A stretch of DNA of 31,941 nucleotides from CAZJFH01 sp964545205 (lineage in GTDB: Bacteria; Pseudomonadota; Alphaproteobacteria; Rhodospirillales; Magnetospirillaceae): assembly GCA_964545205.1 (NCBI GenBank), contig CAZJFH010000057.1:1-31941 (forward strand). Direction: 5' to 3'. The position numbers were made by a program, and so were the translations under genes. Shown here in pieces: positions 24,409 through 31,941 of the stretch. Under the pieces are notes generated by a model. The model was given only the letters and a program-made list of their open reading frames with translations. It did not search any database and had not been told where the DNA came from. How positions within the stretch are numbered: the stretch's first letter is position 1; each line of letters opens with the position of its first letter.

Positions 24409-24620
24409 CGCGGTTTCGCCCAGCCGCGAAGAGGGCTGCGGCCGGGGGTGTGCGCAAGATCATTACCGATATGCCGCCCCACCCGAAAGGGCGTGTCCCG
24501 CACTGCGGCAAAGGTTACCGAAATCCTTCATTTCTCTGGAACCCTCGGCCCGTTAGTGGTATCTGCACCCGTCTGTTCGAAGGGTGGCCGGCCTATGACC
24601 GGCGCGCGAGGGGAGGTCCG

Positions 24621-26153
24621 ATGCAGGAGATCATCCGTCAACTCGACGAGAAGCGCGAACGCGCCCGCAAGGGCGGCGGCGAAAAGCGCATCGCGGCGCA
24701 GCATCAGAAGGGCAAGCTGACGGCGCGCGAACGTATCGAACTGCTGCTCGATACCGGTTCGTTCGAGGAATGGGACATGTTCGTCGAGCACCGCTGCACC
24801 GATTTCGGCATGGCGAGCCAGACCATTCCGGGCGACGGCGTCGTCACCGGCTACGGCACCGTCAACGGCCGCCTGGTCTTCGTGTTCAGCCAGGACTTCA
24901 CCGTGTTCGGCGGCTCGCTGTCGGCCTCGCACGCCCAGAAGATCTCCAAGATCATGGACAAGGCGATCAGCGTCGGCGCCCCGGTCATCGGCCTCAACGA
25001 TTCGGGCGGCGCCCGCATCCAGGAGGGCGTGGACAGCCTCGCCGGCTATGCCGAGGTGTTCCAGCGCAACGTTCTGGCCTCGGGCGTCGTGCCGCAGATC
25101 TCGATGATCATGGGCCCCTGCGCCGGCGGCGCGGTGTATTCGCCGGCGATGACGGACTTCATCTTCATGGTGAAGGACTCCTCGTACATGTTCGTCACCG
25201 GCCCCGAGGTGGTGAAGACGGTGACGCACGAGAGCGTCACCGCCGAGGAACTGGGCGGCGCGGTGACCCATTCGTCGAAGTCGGGCGTCGCTGACCTGGC
25301 CTTCGAGAACGACGTCGAGGCGCTGCTGCAACTGCGCCGGTTCATCGACTTCCTGCCGGCCAACAACCGCGAGAAGCCGCCGGTCCGCCCGACCACCGAC
25401 AACCCGGATCGCATGGAGATGAGCCTGGACACGCTCATCCCCGACAATCCGAACAAGCCCTACGACATGAAGGAGCTGATCCTCAAGATCGTCGACGAGG
25501 GCGATTTCTTCGAGGTCGCGCCGAGCTTCGCCGGCAACATCATCACCGGCTTCGGCCGCATGGAAGGCTCGACGGTCGGCATCGTCGCCAACCAGCCGAT
25601 GGTCCTCGCCGGCTGCCTGGACATCGATTCCAGCCGCAAGGCGGCGCGCTTCGTGCGCTTCTGCGACGCCTTCAACATCCCGATCCTGACCTTCGTCGAC
25701 GTCCCCGGCTTCCTGCCCGGCACGACGCAGGAATACGGCGGAATCATCAAGCACGGCGCCAAGCTGCTTTATGCCTACACCGAGTGCACCGTGCCGAAGG
25801 TCACCGTGATCACCCGCAAGGCCTACGGCGGCGCCTACGACGTCATGAGCTCGAAGCACCTGCGCGGCGACGTCAACTTCGCCTGGCCGACCGCCGAGAT
25901 CGCGGTGATGGGCCCGAAGGGCGCGGTCGAGATCATCTTCCGCCAGGACATCGGCAACGAAGAGAAGATCGCGGCGCGCACCGAGGAATACCGCCAGAAA
26001 TTCGCCAACCCCTTCGTCGCCGGCAATCGCGGCTTCATCGACGACGTGATCATGCCGCACGCGACGCGCAAGCGCATCTGCCGCTCGCTCGCGATGCTGC
26101 GCGACAAGAAGGTGGAGAACCCCTGGCGCAAGCACGGGAACATCCCGCTGTAA
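24621..26153 (+). CDS. pccB: propionyl-CoA carboxylase beta subunit (carboxyltransferase)
   Basis: This 510-residue carboxyltransferase moves CO2 from biotin to propionyl-CoA, giving methylmalonyl-CoA. Two crotonase-like halves are visible: the N half with GDGVVTGYGTVNGR, GLNDSGGARIQEG and GPCAGGAVYSPAMTDF, and the C half with FVDVPGFLPGTTQEYGG, KAYGGAYDVMSSKH and AVMGPKGAVEI. Length is standard. The start at 24621 follows GGGGAGG; the frame is open upstream to 24450 but without coding character. The 258-bp gap before it holds the ATP12 hairpin and a leader of about 200 bp in which I see no clear promoter. The pccA gene follows after an inverted-repeat element. Acetyl- or butyryl-CoA could be secondary substrates. 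Confidence 0.93.
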   Translation: MQEIIRQLDEKRERARKGGGEKRIAAQHQKGKLTARERIELLLDTGSFEEWDMFVEHRCTDFGMASQTIPGDGVVTGYGTVNGRLVFVFSQDFTVFGGSLSASHAQKISKIMDKAISVGAPVIGLNDSGGARIQEGVDSLAGYAEVFQRNVLASGVVPQISMIMGPCAGGAVYSPAMTDFIFMVKDSSYMFVTGPEVVKTVTHESVTAEELGGAVTHSSKSGVADLAFENDVEALLQLRRFIDFLPANNREKPPVRPTTDNPDRMEMSLDTLIPDNPNKPYDMKELILKIVDEGDFFEVAPSFAGNIITGFGRMEGSTVGIVANQPMVLAGCLDIDSSRKAARFVRFCDAFNIPILTFVDVPGFLPGTTQEYGGIIKHGAKLLYAYTECTVPKVTVITRKAYGGAYDVMSSKHLRGDVNFAWPTAEIAVMGPKGAVEIIFRQDIGNEEKIAARTEEYRQKFANPFVAGNRGFIDDVIMPHATRKRICRSLAMLRDKKVENPWRKHGNIPL

Positions 26154-26164
26154 GGGATTGGGTT

Positions 26165-26284
26165 AACCACAGAGACACAGAGACACAGAGGAGGCACGGA
26201 GAAACGAGACACGAAGATCGCGCGCCGGCGGCGCGCGGAACCGTTCCCTCGGTGACCTCTCTGTGTCTCTGTGTCTCTGTGGTT
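26165..26284. repeat. 120-bp inverted-repeat element with 8-bp tandem units between pccB and pccA
   Basis: Perfect 26-bp arms (26165-26190 and 26259-26284) are built from tandem CACAGAGA-type octamers. The inner part continues as imperfect inverted repeat and closes on a perfect hairpin CGCGCGCC-GGC-GGCGCGCG (26220-26238). The composition (A/G-rich on one strand) contrasts with the flanking genes. It starts 11 bp after the pccB stop and ends 29 bp before the pccA start. The pattern suggests a non-autonomous palindromic repeat of REP/MITE type; no transposase or target duplication is visible. Confidence 0.85.
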
Positions 26285-26313
26285 CCTCTTTGCGCCGAAG
26301 CGGGGGACAGAGA

Positions 26314-28299
<1,986 letters not shown>

Positions 28300-28307
28300 C
28301 TGTCCGG

Positions 28308-28333
28308 GCCCTCCCCCGGTCGAGGGGGAGGGC
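28308..28333 (+). terminator. 10-bp GC hairpin after pccA
   Basis: GCCCTCCCCC (28308-28317) pairs with GGGGGAGGGC (28324-28333) around a 6-nt loop, in the 43-bp gap between pccA and the convergent kinase gene. It has no T run and is symmetric, so it could serve both transcripts. Confidence 0.45.
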
Positions 28334-28342
28334 GTCGGCCGC

Positions 28343-30394
28343 TCAGGCCGCCGGCTGCGGCTCGGCCACGCCGAGTGTCGCCGCCACCGCCGCCCGGAAC
28401 GCCTGCGGCGAGACTCCCTTTGCGATGACGCGGCAGGTTGGCGGCAAGTCCCGGCCGGCGGCGTCGACGTCGCTGGTGTGGATCAGCGTCGGCACCGCGC
28501 CGTGGGCCGCCATGTGGCGGGCGAGATCGGCACCGGTGCGGGTCCCCGACAGCCAGTGATCGGTCACGACGAGATCGGGCGGCGCCTCGAGGCAACGAAG
28601 CTGATCGAGCGCCTCGTCGACGCTGGTGGCCGGCGTCACCGAGAAGCCCATCGCCTCCAGCACCGCCTGGAGCGCGAACAGCTGGTCCTCGTCGTCCTCG
28701 ACGAGCAACACGCCGCGTTCGCCCGCCGCGGCGGCGGAGCGGCAATGGGGCACCACGATCATGAACACCGTCCCGGCGCCGACCCGCGAGCGGACGACCA
28801 CCCGATGGCCCATGGCGGCGGCCAGCTTGGAGACGATGTTCAGCCCCAGCCCGGCGCCGCACGCGTCGCGGCTGCCGCGATAGAATTCGTCGAAGATGCG
28901 CGGCAGTCGGTCGGCGGGGATGCCCGGGCCGGTGTCGCCGACGAAAATCAGCGTGCGGTCGTCGCGGCAATGGCAGCGGATGCGGATCCGGCCCGACTCG
29001 GTGTAGCGCACCGCGTTGCTCAGCAGATTTCCCAGGATGCGTTTCAGCAGGATCGGGTCGGAGCAGGCGCGGCTGCGGCACTCGCGCCTGACGCAATGAT
29101 CCATCGACAGCAGCAGGCCCTTGGCCGCCGCCTCCTGCTGATGCGCCGGCAGCACCTGGGCCATGAGCTGGCGCACCGAGACGGCGGCGACCTGGGGCGC
29201 GACCTTGCCGGTGTCGAGCGCCGAGGTGTGCAGCAGCGAGTCCAACAGCTCCAGCGCGCCGTGCAGCGTGGTTTCCATGCGTTCGACCCAGGCGCGGCAT
29301 TGGGGCGGCAGCGGCTCGTCGGCGAGCAGCCCGACGAACAGGCGCAACGCCGCCAGCGGCTGCTTGAGGTCGTGGCTCGCCGCCGCCAGGAATCGCGTCT
29401 TCTCCTGCTCGGCGCGACGCGCCTGCACGGTCAGCTCCTCGGCCTCGCGACGGCTGCGGCGCAGCGCGCCGGTCGCGGTGTCGACGGCGGACTGCAGGCG
29501 CTGCGGCATCGCCAGGAGATGGTAGATCAGCAAGGCGGTGACGATCATCATGCCGGCGCCGCCCGCCCAGATCAGATCGGTGTACGGATGGCCGGCCCAA
29601 CCGCCGCGTGGCGCCGCCGCGACCTGCCAGGTTCCGTTCGGCAACGCGATCTCGGCGAAGACCGGATCGGCGGCGAGCACCTCGGGACGGCCGTAGAACA
29701 GCTCGCCGGCGGCGCCGAGCCCGTCGCTGCCACGCATCGCCACGTCCAGCTGCTGCTCGGCGGCGACGATGCCGCCGGCTTCGAGCAGCGGCGCCAGATC
29801 GAGCACGACCGTCGCGAATCCCCAGAACGTGTCGCCGCCGAACGAGTCCGGCAGATAGATGGGCAGCCGCGCGATCAGGGCGACGCCGCCCTGGATCAGC
29901 TCGAACGGACCGGCGACCACGAACCGGCGCTCGCGGATCGCGCGCTCGACCGCGGGCGACCGGATCGGATCCTGCCTGATGTCGTGGCCCACCGCGGCCT
30001 CGTTGCCCTTGAGGGGATAGACGAAGCGCACGACGGCCCGGGGCGCGAGCTGCAGACTGCGGATGTCGCGCTGGTCGGCCCGCAGATGCTCGGCGAAGAT
30101 GCGGAACTGCTCGAGATCGACGCGGCCGTCGTTGGCGCGCACGATCGCCGACAGGCCGTGCGCCAGCCCGGCGCGGGCGTTCAGCACCTCCTGCAGCCGC
30201 CCGGCGGCGGTGGAGATCTGTTCGAGCACGTGGGCGCGGCTGGCGACCACGTGGTTGCGCTCGGCCAGGCTGTGCAGCGACGCGGTCACCATCAGCACCG
30301 CCAAGCCGGCGAGCACCGCGCCGACGGCCGGCAGCGACCGCCAGCGCGGCAGCGTCCAGCCGGTGGGAACCGCGATCGCCGCCGTGTCGTCCAT
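28343..30394 (-). CDS. CHASE-type hybrid sensor histidine kinase
   Basis: This 683-residue membrane kinase has a first membrane helix (about 20-42), a periplasmic CHASE-like domain (about 60-270, with FRIFAEHLRADQRDIRSLQLAPRAVVRFVYPLKGNE) and a second helix (about 274-296). HisKA follows with His341 in AAASHDLKQPL, then HATPase (NLLSNAVRYTES, DTGPGIP, GAGLGLNI) and a C-terminal receiver (LLVEDDEDQ, phospho-acceptor probably Asp612 in VVTDHWLSG). CHASE domains bind small extracellular ligands; which one is unknown. The start at 30394 is fixed by GGGGAGG; the frame stays open upstream to 30532. It is divergent from the ferritin-like gene, with 187 bp between them. No separate response regulator is adjacent. 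Confidence 0.88.
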   Translation of the reverse strand: MDDTAAIAVPTGWTLPRWRSLPAVGAVLAGLAVLMVTASLHSLAERNHVVASRAHVLEQISTAAGRLQEVLNARAGLAHGLSAIVRANDGRVDLEQFRIFAEHLRADQRDIRSLQLAPRAVVRFVYPLKGNEAAVGHDIRQDPIRSPAVERAIRERRFVVAGPFELIQGGVALIARLPIYLPDSFGGDTFWGFATVVLDLAPLLEAGGIVAAEQQLDVAMRGSDGLGAAGELFYGRPEVLAADPVFAEIALPNGTWQVAAAPRGGWAGHPYTDLIWAGGAGMMIVTALLIYHLLAMPQRLQSAVDTATGALRRSRREAEELTVQARRAEQEKTRFLAAASHDLKQPLAALRLFVGLLADEPLPPQCRAWVERMETTLHGALELLDSLLHTSALDTGKVAPQVAAVSVRQLMAQVLPAHQQEAAAKGLLLSMDHCVRRECRSRACSDPILLKRILGNLLSNAVRYTESGRIRIRCHCRDDRTLIFVGDTGPGIPADRLPRIFDEFYRGSRDACGAGLGLNIVSKLAAAMGHRVVVRSRVGAGTVFMIVVPHCRSAAAAGERGVLLVEDDEDQLFALQAVLEAMGFSVTPATSVDEALDQLRCLEAPPDLVVTDHWLSGTRTGADLARHMAAHGAVPTLIHTSDVDAAGRDLPPTCRVIAKGVSPQAFRAAVAATLGVAEPQPAA

Positions 30395-30581
30395 GCCCGC
30401 CTCCCCGGTTTCCCTCACCGCAGCAAGAAGCGCGCCACTCGCGGGAAGGAAGCGAATCCGCCAATCCGCACGACCGGTCATCGCAAAACCGGGAATCCGC
30501 GTCGCAAATCGGAACACCCCTGAAACCGCCATCCCGCCGGATTGTTGGTCTCACATCCGAGACGCTCTCACGGAGACACAG

Positions 30582-31802
30582 ATGGCCTTCAACCCGCTGA
30601 CCGAAAAAGGCATTCCGCTCGATCGCCAGCTCCGCAACTGGAGCGAGCTCAATGTCAAGCCCGTCGACAAGAAGGCGTCGCCGGCCTATTCGCGCTGCCG
30701 CGTGATCGTGATGAACGGCGCCGAGATGGAGGCGATGTGGTTCAGCCACAACTTCGCCCGCCACACCACCGACATCGAGGTCAAGCGCCAGCTCGCCTCC
30801 GTGCGCCGGGTCGAGATGCAGCAGCAGAAGGCGGTCAACTGGCTGCTGCCCGGCGAGGCCAGCCCGCTGGAGACCACCATCGGCTACGAGCAGGTCGCCG
30901 TCGACCTGACCGCCTGGGTGGCCCGCAACGAGCCCGACCCGTATGCGCGCGCCTGCTACGAGTTCGGGCTGCTCGAGGATTTCGACCACCTGTACAGGTA
31001 CGCCAACCTGCTCGACATGCTGGAGGGCAAGAAGGCGCAGGAGATCGTCCAGGACCTGACCGAGATCACGCCCGGCCGGCCGACCTTCCTCGAGCACCGC
31101 AATCCCGGCGACGAAATCCGCAAGCCGCTCGACCGCAAGAGCTGCGATCCGCGCTCGCTGCTGCACGCCCTGACCATCGTCGCCGCCGAACAGCAGACGC
31201 TCAATTTCTACTGCAACATCGGCAACCTGCCGACCGAGCCGCTGGCCCGCGGCCTGTACCAGGAGATCGCCCAGATCGAGGAGCAGCACGTCACCCATTA
31301 CGAGAGCCTGCTCGACGCCGGCGCCTCCTGGGCCGAGATGCTGGTGATGCACGAGTACAACGAGTGCTACCTGTACTACAGCTTCATGCAGCACGAGCCC
31401 GACCCGCGCCTCAAGCAGGTCTGGGAGACCCATCTGGCGATGGAGATCGAGCATCTGCGCCTCGCCGCCGCGATGCTGCAGAAGATGGACGGCAAGGACG
31501 CCGCCGAGATCCTGCCCAAGGAGATCCCCGAGACGGTGACCTTCGAGTCGAACAAGGCCTATATCCGCAAGGTGCTGGCCGAGCAGACCCACCTGACCGC
31601 CGACGGCACCGAGTTCGTGCCGCTCGACAGCCTGCCCCAGGACCATCGCTTCCACTGGTACCAGGGCCAGGTCAACGCCGGCGGCACCCCCAGCGAGGCG
31701 GTCATCGACCGCCACCGCGCCGCCAAGGGCGACGAATACCGCCTCGAGACCGACGGCGACCACCCGGTCGACTGGCTGCGCTGGAAGCATGCGGCCGAAT
31801 GA
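30582..31802 (+). CDS. ferritin-like protein with repeated E...ExxH motifs, unknown function
   Basis: This 406-residue mostly helical, soluble protein has no signal peptide. Ferritin-type iron motifs recur: Glu103 with Asp133-x-x-His136, Glu203 with Glu233-x-x-His236, and Glu258 or Glu261 with Glu288-x-x-His291. An N-terminal fourth unit is degenerate (Glu50 with Glu78-x-x-Gln81). Each unit looks like one half of a di-iron four-helix bundle, so two tandem bundles are likely. I cannot assign a reaction. Long ferritin-like proteins include oxygenases such as BoxB, but I see no specific match. The start at 30582 follows CGGAG. Upstream 187 bp separates it from the divergent kinase gene; GC hairpins follow the stop. 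Confidence 0.7.
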   Translation: MAFNPLTEKGIPLDRQLRNWSELNVKPVDKKASPAYSRCRVIVMNGAEMEAMWFSHNFARHTTDIEVKRQLASVRRVEMQQQKAVNWLLPGEASPLETTIGYEQVAVDLTAWVARNEPDPYARACYEFGLLEDFDHLYRYANLLDMLEGKKAQEIVQDLTEITPGRPTFLEHRNPGDEIRKPLDRKSCDPRSLLHALTIVAAEQQTLNFYCNIGNLPTEPLARGLYQEIAQIEEQHVTHYESLLDAGASWAEMLVMHEYNECYLYYSFMQHEPDPRLKQVWETHLAMEIEHLRLAAAMLQKMDGKDAAEILPKEIPETVTFESNKAYIRKVLAEQTHLTADGTEFVPLDSLPQDHRFHWYQGQVNAGGTPSEAVIDRHRAAKGDEYRLETDGDHPVDWLRWKHAAE

Positions 31803-31807
31803 CGCAC

Positions 31808-31858
31808 CCGCCCCGCCCGGAGCGCCGGGCGGGGCCGCGCGCGGCGGAATCCGCCGCT
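31808..31858 (+). terminator. two adjacent GC hairpins after the ferritin-like gene
   Basis: The first hairpin pairs CCCCGCCCGG with CCGGGCGGGG around AGCG, starting a few bases after the stop. The second, GCGGCGG-AAT-CCGCCGC, follows about 8 bp later and is followed only by TTA. There is no real U tract, so efficiency is uncertain. Confidence 0.45.
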
Positions 31859-31890
31859 TAGTAGACACCTCGCATATACCGGCACGTTAC

Positions 31891-31919
31891 TTGACATTTT
31901 GCTGATTCTATGAAGTAAT
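31891..31919 (+). promoter_or_regulatory. possible sigma-70 promoter at the window's right edge
   Basis: TTGACA (31891-31896) is a consensus -35, 17 bp from AGTAAT (31914-31919), a moderate -10. It lies in a locally AT-richer stretch after the hairpins and points out of the window, so a plus-strand gene or RNA may begin just beyond it. Confidence 0.4.
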
Positions 31920-31941
31920 GCCCACAGTAGTTGGCGCAGAT

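Noticed and set aside
24531..24560. EcfG-type general stress promoter (GGAAC then CGTT) upstream of pccB
   Set aside because: The two elements are only 8 bp apart instead of 16-17.
26165..26284. CRISPR-like array suggested by the repeated octamers
   Set aside because: The units are 8 bp, directly adjacent and arranged as two inverted arms, with no spacers and no cas genes.
31880..31896. Sigma-54-type promoter (CGGCAC-N5-TTGA)
   Set aside because: The invariant -12 GC is replaced by GA and the first base is off consensus; the overlapping TTGACA -35 explains the sequence better.

Overview
The window is very GC-rich (roughly 70% by eye) chromosomal DNA with dense, mostly short-gap operons. It looks alphaproteobacterial, most likely from a Rhodospirillales-like lineage. 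The evidence is an ATP12-type F1-ATPase assembly chaperone, a histidine kinase of the SHDLRQP/SHDLKQP type, FNR/FixK-type boxes, and a minus-strand small RNA whose layout resembles the alphaproteobacterial alpha-r8/MmgR class. I see no tRNA, rRNA, CRISPR array, phage genes or transposase. Gene assignments rest on motifs read by eye; no database was searched.

Layout. 48-145 (-) is a compact sRNA gene with its own promoter, 5' hairpin, unpaired CCUCCC stretch and Rho-independent terminator. 353-3141 (+) holds a secreted lytic transglycosylase, a PaaY/CaiE-like hexapeptide-repeat protein behind a palindrome, and a membrane histidine kinase. 3119-5771 is a small aromatic-catabolism module: a MarR regulator (-) divergent from a homogentisate 1,2-dioxygenase-like gene and a fumarylacetoacetase-like gene (+). 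5922-8373 holds a membrane diguanylate cyclase, a SAM methyltransferase (-) and a DUF218/YdcF-like protein. 8390-9697 holds a perfect FNR/FixK-type box at -41.5 from a predicted start, driving a secreted PepSY-like protein, followed by a terminator and a second PepSY-like paralogue. 9713-15569 is a storage-sugar block: a small conserved protein and glgC on the minus strand, with glgA, otsA and glk divergent on the plus strand.

15579-17642 (-) is a four-PAS diguanylate cyclase. 17711-19526 is a tightly overlapping MaoC / crcB / RluC-type operon. 19523-20659 is a divergent pair of small exported proteins of unknown role. 20771-24362 is an overlapping HAD phosphatase / AsmA / ATP12 operon. 24621-28299 encodes the two subunits of propionyl-CoA carboxylase, separated by a 120-bp inverted-repeat element built from an 8-bp tandem unit. 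28343-30394 (-) is a CHASE-type hybrid histidine kinase, divergent from a ferritin-like protein of unknown function (30582-31802), which appears to carry two tandem degenerate di-iron bundles.

How it works together. The glg/ots/glk block would convert glucose to glucose-6-phosphate, ADP-glucose, glycogen and trehalose-6-phosphate; no trehalose-6-phosphate phosphatase is present here. The homogentisate module and propionyl-CoA carboxylase suggest use of aromatic amino acids and odd-chain or branched substrates. Two diguanylate cyclases (no EAL partner here), two histidine kinases and FNR-type boxes indicate strong regulatory input, including oxygen control of the PepSY locus. I did not find one large undescribed system. 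The less described items are the sRNA, the FNR-controlled PepSY pair, the inverted-repeat element inside the propionyl-CoA carboxylase operon, and the ferritin-like protein.
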